Below are positions 53,867 through 64,000 of a stretch of 64,000 bases of DNA, in pieces; position 1 is the stretch's first letter, and each line of letters opens with the position of its first letter. The stretch covers positions 46,748,417 to 46,812,416 of the forward strand of contig CM041297.1 of the NCBI GenBank assembly GCA_023052935.1. The letters run 5' to 3'. Below the pieces are notes generated by a model. That model was not told the DNA's origin. It did no database searches and saw nothing but the letters and a program-made list of their open reading frames with translations. Both the position numbers and the translations under genes were made by a program. This DNA is from Piezodorus guildinii (lineage: Eukaryota; Arthropoda; Insecta; Hemiptera; Pentatomidae).

Positions 53867-54130
53867 TTGTTTGTTTTTTTATCCATTCAACTTCTCTTTT
53901 ATGCTACTGTGGTGACTAATCGTACTAAGCTTAAGTGGGAGCCCTAAATTTTGCCTATCCAGGTTTATTAAGATAGGACATCGCACAGACTCGAGACCCC
54001 CTTTTTACGTCCCCTCCGAAGGACGGCATAACCAAGGATTTTTTACTATTATTAAAAAGTCCTAGGATCACCTGCTAGGTTTAAACCCAGGACCTTTGTT
54101 ATGATAGCCACTAAACTACAGGTGACCCTA
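53867..54130 (-). mobile_element. tRNA-derived SINE (family 2)
   Basis: On the minus strand the head is GTAGTTTAGTGGCTATCAT (box A-like) and GGTCCTGGGTTTAAACC (box B-like); the body matches 39947-40210 (TCCGAAGGACGGCATAACCA on plus). No clear target duplication. Lies in deadpan-like intron 1. Confidence 0.78.
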
Positions 54131-54763
54131 ATCATTACTCTTCAAGCCCGTTAAAAAAATTATTAAATAGAAATAAAAAACTTATGTTTTGTACCACTAT
54201 ACTGAAACATCAAAATTAACCCATGTAATACACTTTTTTTTTCCGCAGACTAACATCCTATAATCACATGACTGTTAAATCCTGATCAGTTTCTAGACCC
54301 GTTACGTGCTTAAAAATCAATATTACACCTGTTATGTGGAGCAAATCGATATGAATAAGAGGATCGGGGTTGATGAAAGCATTAGGCTCAGATCGATAAC
54401 CTACAGTCAACAAGCTACTTGTTGAACGAATCAACAGGTTTTAGGAGCTCCTCTGGCAGACTTGTTGCACACCCCTCATCAACAACACACCTGCGTAGTC
54501 AACAACACAATATACACTGTAATTAAAATTAACAATAATATTCATGACTAAACTATAAAATTTAATTTTTACTGAAACCTTGCGCCATTTTAGTTGTTCT
54601 CTTTTCTTAATTATTGAGTATATAAATTAACATTGGGGCATTTAAAAAAAAATGAAAATTTCAAAATACCCAGGATCGCGGAAAAAAATACTACTTCATG
54701 TGACATCTAAAATGTTAATGAAAAATATGTTTGTTTTTTTTTGTTTTTTTTTATTATGATTTA
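54131..54763 (+). other. intron 1, unassigned
   Basis: No element recognised. Some GC-richer unique sequence at 54280-54510. Confidence 0.4.
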
Positions 54764-55248
54764 TCTATACTAATATTATATAGCTGAAGAGTTTGTTTGT
54801 TTGAAAGCGCTAATCTCAGAAACTACTGGTTCGAATTGAGAAAATATTTTTGTGTTCGATAGTCCGTTTATCGAAGAAGGCTTTAGGCTATATAACATCA
54901 CACTGCGACCAATAGGAGTAAAGAATCAGCAGAAAATCTCGGAAAAAAAAGCATGGAAAATCATTCCAATGATTCCAAATGATTTAACTTTTAATTTTTC
55001 AATTTCCCGTTAATTTACCTTTTGTAGTAACAATTAACAAATCACAGGGGCAAACATTTAAACACGTAGGGATCTATTTACGTCATGATCGGGTTGCGGA
55101 GAATATCAGTATGTTCTTCTCCCACAAGAAAATAAAACTAAAAATGTTATTTAGTCAGCAGTACTTTAAAATGTATTCATTTAAAAACTTCTTAATAGCG
55201 ATCATAATAACAGAAATTGACGCAGATGAAGTCGCGGGCGACAGCTAG
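54764..55248 (+). mobile_element. Helitron (rolling-circle transposon), internally deleted
   Basis: Starts TCTATACTAATATTATA after an A and ends GTCGCGGGCGACAGCTAG before a T. It therefore has the 5'-TC, the 3' hairpin (GTCGC/GCGAC), the CTAG end and the A-T target of Helitrons, with no target duplication. Only 485 bp remain, including the tail of the helicase gene. It sits in deadpan-like intron 1. Confidence 0.88.
55000..55248 (+). pseudogene. Helitron Pif1-type helicase C-terminal fragment
   Basis: An open plus-strand frame QFPVNLPFVVTINKSQGQTF, then KHVGIYLRHDRV, matching the late helicase motifs of Helitron Rep-Hel proteins (xTINKSQGQT). It ends at the TAG inside the element's CTAG terminus. 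No Rep nuclease part remains. Confidence 0.82.
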
Positions 55249-55950
55249 TTATTATTATTATTATTAAGGCTTTTATTATCAAGAAAAACAAAAATGCTTG
55301 TAACAAAGCTTTCTTCCATACCAGGATCGTATTATTACAAAACTGGAAATACCAAAAGGTGGGGAAAAATATCAATTTTTAAAAATTAAGACATTCCCAA
55401 AAGTGTTCCATATCACAAACGTTATAAAACACCCTACCCTTTCGATGCAACGGAAAGTCTAATTAATTGGATAGGCCGTGTAGATCCTTGCCCGCTCGAT
55501 TTCATTTGGATTTCAAACCGAGATTCTCGATGATAAGTTATAGGGTTGGGTGTTTGGTAAAACCCATTCCGTAAATGAAGGTATATAGTTAAGTACTTAA
55601 ATAGGAAGTACTGTTTCTTGACCAACGGTTGTGCAAGGAGCTCTCTCTCAACAATTTATTTGTGCACTCAGGTTCTAGGGGCATGCCAAATATCACTCGC
55701 TCAACCATCCTACAACAAATGTCACATATAATAAAAATCAAAAATTATCTAAATCAAATTCGATGAATTGGCCTTTTAAAGAACCAATGAAATTGCTCTT
55801 TTAATCTCGTGATTACACTTCACTAGATTATGAAATAATATTTTCCATGAGGTTTATTCACAGTGTTGAATTAATTTTAGAAAATAACAAAAAATCAGCT
55901 AAATCAATTCAATTTCATTATTAAATATGGCATTTCTTTGTTGTCCACAG

Positions 55951-56046
55951 AGCAACAAGCCTATCATGGAAAAACGGAGGAGGGCCAGAATAAACCAATG
56001 CTTGGACGAGTTGAAATCTCTCATTCTGGAAGCCATGAAAAAAGAC
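55951..56046 (+). CDS. dpn: deadpan-like, exon 2 (basic region and helix 1)
   Basis: Acceptor TTGTCCACAG; donor GAC/GTAAGT; 32 residues, phase 0 both sides. Encodes [18 protein letters not shown], then [14 protein letters not shown]. The basic region contains the proline (residue 23 of the joined protein) typical of HES/Hairy repressors, which favours N-box/class C site binding. ILEAMKKD is the deadpan form of helix 1. Confidence 0.95.
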
Positions 56047-56180
56047 GTAAGTATTCCATCTCATCATATTCAAAATTATTCTAATCAAAACAAACCATTA
56101 ATATGATCATATCGATTGGAAATAATCTCTTCTTACTTTTGTTCATATGTATCCTTTATTAACACATGTTACACTTTATT

Positions 56181-56213
56181 ACGTTTCGAGGCTTCATTTG
56201 CCTCATCTTCAGA
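56181..56213 (-). ncRNA. hammerhead-like motif, Penelope left arm
   Basis: Exact complement of 58777-58810. Confidence 0.55.
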
Positions 56214-56631
56214 TATTATCTAAAATATTATTGTACAATTATTTTAACTAATTATGTATAAATTAAGTATATATTATTTATAAATCAGAAATAATTTATA
56301 ATTTAACCATTTACACTATGTATAACATTTTTTTATATATACTCACATCTTTTACCATATTTTTATATAATATAGGTCATTTAAATAAATTTAAATCACA
56401 ACATTAATTCTGTTACTTCATAATCACATATGTCAATATGCACTGTGCATTTAAATGTGTTCTAAACTGTTCTCTATTTAATGCCTTCCTATTCAACTCA
56501 GTGTTTTCAAACAAACAAAATACTACTTATACTTAGGTCAGTTATTAAAACCCACACAACATTAATCCCTACATATATGTACACAACACACAACCATACA
56601 ATATACGTCCATATATACAAATTCAGCTTCA

Positions 56632-56793
56632 TACATATATATATATATATATATATACACACATCATATACATAAACATATGCATCCACTCATACGCACA
56701 CACACACAAACCCATACATATATATATACATACAAACACACACACATACATATATATACATACACACACATATATACATACATATATATTTAT

Positions 56794-56872
<79 letters not shown>

Positions 56873-57060
56873 CACATACACATACACATACATATACACA
56901 CACACACATACATACATATATATATACATACATATACACACATACACATACACACATATACACATACCCATACACACACTCACACATACATACATATATA
57001 ATTATATACTCACACACTCACACATACATACATATATAATTATATACTCACACACTCACA
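56632..57060. repeat. (CA)n/(TA)n microsatellite tract
   Basis: About 430 bp of mixed ACAC, ATAT and ACATAC repeats in the left arm; the right arm (58130-58350) holds a shorter complement, so the tract has changed in length since insertion. All long open frames here are repeat artefacts. Confidence 0.93.
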
Positions 57061-57438
57061 CAAACAATTACATGTATATAAATATTTATATGCATTCATT
57101 CAAAACCACTTACATAACTTCATATATCACATAGTTACATTTAATTATATACATTATTTACCAATCTCTAATACACATGCATTCCAAATATATCCACCTA
57201 TTTATAATTTTTATTTATTATATTTTTATTTATCAATCAAATTCAAAAATTCAATTTATTAATTATATCTGCATAATTTTGACTTATTTTCTTTGAATCT
57301 GTTTTGTAATTTACAGTATTTTTTATGTTTTTAGTTATATAGATTGACTCCAGTATCTTTCTATTTTTGGTTTTTTGTTCTGTATTAAGTATTTGTATAT
57401 TTTCAAAATTAAATTCATGTTTGTTAGTTATACTATGA

Positions 57439-57945
57439 TTGGATAGAGCTGTAATATTTATATTTTTAATATTTTTTTTAACAGAAAAAATACAAAATAC
57501 ATTTAAACAATATGATCATTATAACATAAAACTTGGATTATACAATAATAATAAAATAAATACATATTTCACCAATATGAAGGATAAAATAGAAAAAGAA
57601 AATAAACTTCATACCATTTATAAAATAGATTGTAAAAATTGTCATAAAACTTATATTGGAGAAACATCAAAAATGTTAAAGACTAGATCAAAACAACACA
57701 TTTCCAATTGCAAAAATATTAAAAATATAAATATTACAGCTCTATCCAATCATAGTATAACTAACAAACATGAATTTAATTTTGAAAATATACAAATACT
57801 TAATACAGAACAAAAAACCAAAAATAGAAAGATACTGGAGTCAATCTATATAACTAAAAACATAAAAAATACTGTAAATTACAAAACAGATTCAAAGAAA
57901 ATAAGTCAAAATTATGCAGATATAATTAATAAATTGAATTTTTGA
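57439..57945 (+). CDS. Penelope-like GIY-YIG endonuclease (5'-truncated, chimeric start)
   Basis: 168 residues. Penelope-like proteins join an RT to a GIY-YIG nuclease; only the nuclease part is here. TIYKIDC (59-65) is the GIY-type motif, C65/C68 the Cys pair seen in this group, TYIG (71-74) the YIG motif, R83 and H87 the conserved Arg/His helix, and E134 in KILESIYI the metal-binding Glu. It ends DIINKLNF-stop. The first 13 or so residues (57439-57478) come from the inverted left copy, so the start Met is not native. The RT domain (about 500 residues) is absent; translation is unlikely. Confidence 0.83.
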   Translation: MDRAVIFIFLIFFLTEKIQNTFKQYDHYNIKLGLYNNNKINTYFTNMKDKIEKENKLHTIYKIDCKNCHKTYIGETSKMLKTRSKQHISNCKNIKNINITALSNHSITNKHEFNFENIQILNTEQKTKNRKILESIYITKNIKNTVNYKTDSKKISQNYADIINKLNF

Positions 57946-58776
57946 ATTTGATTGATAAATAAAAATATAATAAATAAAAATTATAAATAGGTGGATATAT
58001 TTGGAATGCATGTGTATTAGAGATTGGTAAATAATGTATATAATTAAATGTAACTATGTGATATATGAAGTTATGTAAGTGGTTTTGAATGAATGCATAT
58101 AAATATTTATATACATGTAATTGTTTGTGTGAGTGTGTGAGTATATAATTATATATGTATGTATGTGTGAGTGTGTGAGTATATAATTATATATGTATGT
58201 ATGTGTGAGTGTGTGTATGGGTATGTGTATATGTGTGTATGTGTATGTGTGTATATGTATGTATATATATATGTATGGGTTTGTGTGTGTGTGCGTATGA
58301 GTGGATGCATATGTTTATGTATATGATGTGTGTATATATATATATATATATATATGTATGAAGCTGAATTTGTATATATGGACGTATATTGTATGGTTGT
58401 GTGTTGTGTACATATATGTAGGGATTAATGTTGTGTGGGTTTTAATAACTGACCTAAGTATAAGTAGTATTTTGTTTGTTTGAAAACACTGAGTTGAATA
58501 GGAAGGCATTAAATAGAGAACAGTTTAGAACACATTTAAATGCACAGTGCATATTGACATATGTGATTATGAAGTAACAGAATTAATGTTGTGATTTAAA
58601 TTTATTTAAATGACCTATATTATATAAAAATATGGTAAAAGATGTGAGTATATATAAAAAAATGTTATACATAGTGTAAATGGTTAAATTATAAATTATT
58701 TCTGATTTATAAATAATATATACTTAATTTATACATAATTAGTTAAAATAATTGTACAATAATATTTTAGATAATA

Positions 58777-58810
58777 TCTGAAGATGAGGCAAATGAAGCC
58801 TCGAAACGTA
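58777..58810 (+). ncRNA. hammerhead-like motif, Penelope right arm
   Basis: CTGAAGATGAGGC, loop AAATGAA, then GCCTCGAAACGTA. Core CUGANGA, U, stem II GAGGC/GCCUC, GAAAC, GUA. A three-pair stem I (TAT/ATA) is possible. Position near the element 3' end fits terminal-repeat hammerheads described in Penelope-like elements. Confidence 0.58.
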
Positions 58811-58931
58811 ATAAAGTGTAACATGTGTTAATAAAGGATACATATGAACAAAAGTAAGAAGAGATTATTTCCAATCGATATGATCATATGATATACTCTT
58901 CTATAATAGCGAATGATATAAACCATTAATA

Positions 58932-60350
58932 ATCATATGACAAATTTCTACTGTTTTTCTTTCCTATGTCAATATAAATTATACACAACTTATTTAAAAT
59001 TTTAAACCTCTTCAACTTGCGTAAATGTCAGATTAATAAAGGAGATGGGTAGATACCCTTTTGTGAAATTGCGACCTTTTTTATCTAATGACCTATTTTC
59101 GGAAGGTAGTCTGAACTTCAAGACTAGAAAAGTCAAAATTTAAATTAATTAACATAATCATTTCACGGCAAATTCAGATTTTGATGGAGGAGCTTTTCAT
59201 TGATTTTAGATTGTATTAATTTTTAATTTGAATTTGGGATGTGTTTGTTGCGCACTTTGGCATATAAGAATGTGCTCAGCGAATATACAAATTACTTATT
59301 GTTTTTAAAGGGAACGGATTTAGATGGATTCAAGAATAATTTTCTGTTGAGTTCATTGGTTGGATAGTCCTTTTAATTTTATTGCGTACAATTTAATCTA
59401 AAAAAATAATTCAATCCAATATGATCCGCCTTTCCACTTCATTATGCGAGTTTCTATCAGAAAGGCCATATCCTGGATCCATGGGAGAGCAGGATATGGC
59501 ATGTTGATGAGGAGTAATAAAAGATAGGTATTAGGTTGTGGTGGGCATAATGGATTAAAATGGTCAGTTGCGCTACCGTGAGAACGGCCCTGACCATATG
59601 CTGAGCAGGCGGACCGTATCTGATAGCCGCTTCAGCATCACTGGTCCTCTTAATTGCGCCTCCATATGGGTATCGCCGTCATGGGAGGCGTTTCCTAGAC
59701 CTTTTTTAGGATATGATTAAGTATTCCGCAATATATATTTTTTTCAATCAAAAGTCCTGATGATAAATAATAGAAACCATGTTAAAGCGCGTGTCGATTC
59801 CTCCATTCAGTGCCTGGAGTTTTCTTTTGAAATAGGAGTTTTACCTTCTCCATAACAACTCATGATGTTAATTGGGTTAAGTAGTTAGTGAGTGTTAAAC
59901 AGGATCTCGACTCCATAGTCAATCCAAGGCTTATAAATTCTCACTATTTATAAAATTAATAGGGCGTCTATATCATTTAGGACATTATTTCCTGAAGGTT
60001 TATAACTACAATACATCGCTATTAAGTTTTCCACACTCGTAGGCGCCCTTCTGATTTGTAATTTACGCCCCACCGAACCGCATCTTTCGATAGATCTTTT
60101 GTATTTCGATCCTCTGCCATATGGAACTATATTCCTTCTCATATCCGTAATTCTAGTACCCTCCCGGCTTTATAATCCCGTTTATTCAATTACGTGCTGT
60201 CCATCCAGTTTCCAAAAAATCTTGACTGATTTATTTTCGTATTATTCTAAAGGGACGACGTATCTCAGAATAAATAAATGGATTATTTTTATTATTATTA
60301 ATTTTTTTATATCATTCTATGGCATACCTGACCCATGTTTTCTGTTACAG
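58932..60350 (+). other. deadpan-like intron 2, distal part
   Basis: Mostly AT-rich. 59455-59710 is GC-richer, unique and unannotated (CCCTGACCATATGCTGAGCA, GCCTCCATATGGGTATCGCC), and could be regulatory. A pyrimidine-rich tract and TTCTGTTACAG end the intron. Confidence 0.4.
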
Positions 60351-60830
60351 CCAGCCCGCCACGCCAAACTGGAAAAGGCTGACATCCTGGAGATGACAGT
60401 GAAGCACCTCCAGGACTTGCAGCGCCACCAGATGAGGACCGCGGTGTCGACAGACCCTTCGGTCATTTCCAAGTTCCACTCTGGCTTCAACGAGTGTGCA
60501 GCGGAGGTCTCGCGCTACGTCTCGACCATCGACGGCGTGGACGATGGAGTGCGGAGGCGACTGCTGGGCCACCTCACAGGCTGCCTTAGCGGCCTCAACC
60601 AGGTTATCCCCTTGGCGTCCGCCAGGCTTCCAGGCGACGTCAACAACAACGGGCACCGCTCGGCCTTCGTGGCCGTGTCCCGGCACAGCCCACCCTCCTC
60701 CCCCGGGTCGGAGCTCTCCGTCCAGGTCCCGGAACCCCTGCCCAGCCCGAGGCCTCTCCTCCCTGGTCTCCTCATGCAGGTCCCGAGGCCTTCCACATCC
60801 ACCGGCGCTGACATGTGGAGGCCATGGTAG
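60351..60830 (+). CDS. dpn: deadpan-like, exon 3 (helix 2, Orange domain, WRPW)
   Basis: 159 residues plus stop. Starts PARHAKLEKADILEMTVKHL (helix 2 of bHLH), then the Orange dimer-selectivity domain (about residues 92-128 of the joined protein: KFHSGFNECAAEVSRYVST, GVRRRLLGHL). A Pro/Ser-rich C-terminus ends MWRPW-stop. WRPW recruits the co-repressor Groucho. Whole protein about 210 residues with exons 1-3, unbroken. DILEMTVKHLQ and the SDPSV-like TDPSVISKF fit deadpan, a nuclear repressor that keeps neuroblasts self-renewing; another HES-type gene cannot be excluded. This exon is far more GC-rich than its surroundings. Confidence 0.95.
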   Translation, partial: PARHAKLEKADILEMTVKHLQDLQRHQMRTAVSTDPSVISKFHSGFNECAAEVSRYVSTIDGVDDGVRRRLLGHLTGCLSGLNQVIPLASARLPGDVNNNGHRSAFVAVSRHSPPSSPGSELSVQVPEPLPSPRPLLPGLLMQVPRPSTSTGADMWRPW

Positions 60831-62945
60831 CGCTAAGGCAAGGAGTTGTATAGTATAGGAAGCTTCAACATGTGATTTTTATTAAGTATTGAACAAGATT
60901 TAGTTATCTACAGCTCTTGAACATTGACACCAAGAAAATAATTACTTTACAACTATTACATTTTTGGCAAGGGTAATATATTAAGAACGAAAATGTATTG
61001 GACAATGCTTTCCAAGGATAGAAAAACAAAACAGAAAACATAATCAAGAAACACCTATTTTGAAGCAGTTCAGTCTAAACAAAACATCAATGTTATTATC
61101 CCTTCACGGAATCCAGTATATGAATATTTTGTTTTAATGATAGATTCAGGGAACCAAAGCATTCATAGGCATAGTGTGCTTTTAACTTTTAGAATGAACA
61201 CAAATTGAATTCAGTGATAACCCTTCATGTCTGTCACGATTTGCAATTTCCCTGAAATGCTACAACATTTATTCAATATTCAAATTTTAATCAAGTCTTA
61301 TAATGTTTTAATTTATTTCAATTCGAATTTGTATTTGAAGGGTCATTAGACCCTTGTAATCCTCAACACTAGTAAAGCTATCTGATAAACATTACTCTCT
61401 AACAGAAGGGTGTAACACAAAAATAATTCTGATTTTAAATTGTTATAGCAAGAGTACAATGACAAGATAATGAAACATGTTTTTCTACGTTAATTAATAA
61501 ATTTACTGTGTTAAATCCTTCAATCTAAATCTTCTGGTTGTAATCTAGCCTGAACAAAAAGTTATGCCGATCATACTTTACCTTTCTTAGAGATGCATGA
61601 CCATATATTACTTAAAATTATTATGTACCAAAAAAAAAAACAAATAAGGCTGAAATATTAGAATAATTTGTATCAAAAATGTAAAAATGAATTTAGTACT
61701 TAATTGCACTATTAACTTTTAATAATCTTATGAGCATTTAACACACTTAATGGAGTTTATTTATTTTAATAACAATAATAGTAAAAAAAAATACTTTGTG
61801 TACTGAATAATAGATACTTTTGAATTTTATTTAAGAAATAGTACTTTTTTTTACTTATTATCTTCTAATATTCCAATGTTTAAGTCAGAAAAATAACCCA
61901 TTTTATGTGTTTAATGCAGCATATGGTTTACATAAAAACATTTTTGAGAAAGCTAGTTTTTTAATTATACTATATTTTAATGGATTGTTTACTAAAATGT
62001 TTTGAGCACATTGTTTTGCCCGCAAATACTGTGCTGAAATTTGTTTTCATCATTTATTGACAACAACAATGTTGCACTACTACTACTTTTATTTTGTTAT
62101 TGTTTTATGATTATAAGTGTATCGTTTAGTTGATTTATGAATAATAATGTTTTTACAAGCATGCAATTTTTTAAATATAAAAATAGAATGTTTCATATAT
62201 AAAAATTAATGTTAAGAAAGAAAGTGCCATATGCATTAATTTGGGCAATAATTATCAATATATGATGATGTTTGACAGATCAATTAGGTTCTTTCCCACA
62301 AAGCAAAAAAAAATCTACAAAAACATGTTCATTTTAACAAATTTGAGAATAGAAATATTGGGTATTAATTTCACAGCTTCCAAGACAAACTTTAGAACAC
62401 AGACCCAAGATCAAAGTTATAGGGTATGCAGAAATAATTAATCAAGTCAGGATTTCTCTGAGAACGGATATGGGAAAGAACCTTTTAAGAAACATTAACT
62501 ATTTTTAAAAATGTTTTAACTATAATCTAATTTAGATTGATTAAGTATGCTGTGTACAACAAAGCAACCCACTGAATTTGGGCAGAATGATGTTCAATAA
62601 AGCATTTTTCTCTCTGTATGTCAATAAATCAGTTCAATTTAAAGATACTATATAATAGATGAAATGTATGATTAGATGAACATAAAAAACACATGTAAAA
62701 TTTACCAAAATATTTTATTTGTATAAATCACAAAATTAGAGATAGTACAAATGTATATATGTGTTATTATTTTTTTATATTTTTAAATATATTATATAAT
62801 GTAAATAATATTGTAAATAGAAAGTAGATTGTTGATACAAATCAACTATTTTAATTAGTTTTAATATTTAATGCTACTGTGATTATTGTGAATACTGATT
62901 GTTCTTTCATTGTATTTTGTCGAGAAATAAAATGCTTTTACTCAA
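60831..62945 (+). other. deadpan-like 3' UTR
   Basis: About 2.1 kb AT-rich, no open frame of interest. AATAAA signals at 62596-62601 and 62926-62931; the second is followed by GT-rich or T-rich sequence and is the better end. TGTGAT (K-box-like, a miRNA-linked motif of Drosophila E(spl)-type 3' UTRs) occurs at 60871-60876 and 62878-62883; two hits are near chance in such sequence. Confidence 0.5.
62926..62931 (+). terminator. probable polyadenylation signal of deadpan-like gene
   Basis: AATAAA in GAGAAATAAAATGC; no better signal follows before the family A repeat. Confidence 0.5.
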
Positions 62946-63185
62946 ATATACATATCAAAAGTCTTATTTACTGACCATTAACTTTATTAAATTAATAATC
63001 ATTGCTACTTATGTAATCTTTGTTTGCTTAAGCTAAAGAAATTATCAATGAGGAATAACAGTTTTTAATATTAAAATTTGATAGATTTAACAGGAATATT
63101 GTAAGGATTAAGAAACAGTAAGTCTTCTCTCATATATATAAATAGGACTTAAAACTAATGGGCCTAAACATTTCTTTAAAAAAAA

Positions 63186-64000
63186 TCTTATATGCGCAAC
63201 ACACAACTTTCACTTACCTCCGTTGTTAAAATCAATTTAAGAATTTTTAAATACATGTAGAGATAAAAAAAATTGTTAAAGAATTAATTAAATTGAATTT
63301 TAATAGAAACATGTGTTTTATTAAATAATTATTATATTTTTATCTATAACAATCAGTTAGCGTTTGGTGTAATCACCTACAACTCAAATGTCAAGATTAT
63401 CACAACTAGGGACTCTGCTTCCTTGTCATGCCTCCAGGTGGCAGCATGGTCAAGATGAATTTCTCTTTTCAGGAACCAGAAACTGTCAGTTTTATCGACT
63501 TTTCATCTCTCTCTATTACCCTTTACAAATCCGTGTATTAGATAATATTTTTTCTAAAATCTTTAGCTATCCAACGGTATATTAATATTCTTGTGTTAAC
63601 AATTCGAGGAGCGGCGTGGTCTAGTGGATAGAACGCTAGTCTGCTGTGCTCCGGGTCCTGGGTTCGAATCCCGACCGTGGCAGAATATTATTTATTCTGT
63701 TAATTCGGTCGGGGGGCGACCCTAGGGTATGGAGACCCTCCTGGGGCAGACCCAGCCTCTATAAAGTGGGTACCCAAATTAATTGGGAAAAAACCTGGCG
63801 GCTGAGCGTGATCAAGGCCTTATCACCTCATTGCACTGCCGTTGGCCTAGAAACAGTACGAATCTCTATATGTACTGAGCCCAAGACCCTTCATGGGTTG
63901 TAGTGGTACAGGTTTTTTTTTTTTTTTTTTTTTTTGTGTTAACAAACAAAAAAAATACAAAAATATTTTTACACTTTTCTGCTTTAGTTGTTTATCAAAT
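63186..64000 (-). repeat. family A copy with two insertions, runs off the window
   Basis: Reverse orientation from TCTTATATGCGCAACACACA. Interrupted at 63361-63488 by about 125 bp of unrelated sequence and at 63603-63934 by a SINE; resumes to the window end (TTTTCTGCTTTAGTTGTTTA). Confidence 0.82.
63603..63934 (+). mobile_element. tRNA-derived SINE (family 1) with poly(T) end
   Basis: GTGGTCTAGTGGATAGAACG and GGTTCGAATCCCGACC head, GACCCTAGGGTATGGAGACC body, GTGGTACAGG then T-run. Perfect 11-bp duplication TGTGTTAACAA at 63592-63602 and 63935-63945: a recent insertion. Confidence 0.92.

Larger units (their letters stand above)
56104..58919 (+). mobile_element. Penelope-like element, inverted double copy
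   Basis: Flanked by AAACCATTAATA at 56092-56103 and 58920-58931. The left arm (56104-57478) is the complement of the right arm (about 57713-58888). The plus-strand copy has an extra 234 nt (57479-57712) of ORF. So a short minus-strand copy is joined head to head to a longer plus-strand copy, both 5'-truncated: a known Penelope-like arrangement. Arms hold hammerhead-like motifs and CA/TA microsatellites. Located in deadpan-like intron 2. Confidence 0.82.

Noticed and set aside
56629..57039. Long open frames of Tyr/Val/Cys or Thr/His repeats on both strands
   Set aside because: Pure products of CA/TA microsatellites; no family, no unique sequence.
60345..60858. Long antisense and alternate-frame ORFs over deadpan-like exon 3
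   Set aside because: Shadows of a GC-rich exon; the bHLH-Orange frame explains the sequence.
60871..62883. K-box motifs as evidence of miRNA control
   Set aside because: Two six-base matches in 2 kb is close to expectation; kept only as a remark in the UTR entry.

Overview
The window is AT-rich, intron-bearing and dense with transposable elements. The introns, insect-type retroelements (RTE, jockey, BEL/Pao and Penelope-like), mariner and Tc1 DNA transposons, and a deadpan-type bHLH-Orange gene point to an insect nuclear genome. I cannot name the order or species from this sequence alone.

Three host genes can be supported. (1) On the minus strand, exons at about 6.25-6.0, 4.56-4.47 and 3.21-2.75 kb encode a MADF-BESS DNA-binding protein whose frame is broken by three apparent single-base indels. 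(2) On the plus strand, six exons between 12011 and 18058 encode an ARH3-type ADP-ribosylhydrolase. Its metal-binding and ribose-binding motifs are all present, but its frame is also broken in three places by single-base indels. (3) On the plus strand, three exons at 48604-48660, 55951-56046 and 60351-60830 encode an intact 210-residue bHLH-Orange repressor ending in WRPW, most like deadpan, followed by a 3' UTR of about 2.1 kb. The three genes show no sign of working in one pathway; they are simply neighbours.

Layout: 0-6.3 kb holds a mariner, a MITE, LINE remnants and the MADF-BESS gene. 6.3-12 kb holds RTE debris, a BEL/Pao LTR with a gag fragment and a Tc1-like element. 12-18 kb is the ARH3-like gene, with a Harbinger-like MITE, a mariner and a jockey LINE in its introns. 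18-25 kb holds a mariner, a recently inserted RTE and a Tc1 carrying two nested insertions. 25-46 kb is dominated by one abundant repeat of about 0.85 kb (called family A here), with LINE fragments and tRNA-derived SINEs between the copies. 46-63 kb is the deadpan-like locus, with hairpin-forming Penelope-like insertions, a Helitron and GC-richer islands of possible regulatory sequence. 63-64 kb returns to family A with a SINE inserted.

The most interesting signal is a set of hammerhead-like RNA motifs (CUGA-type box, one U, stem II, GAAAC, GU). They sit inside Penelope-like elements that themselves form long inverted repeats around the deadpan-like gene. Their stem II sequences differ from copy to copy but stay complementary.
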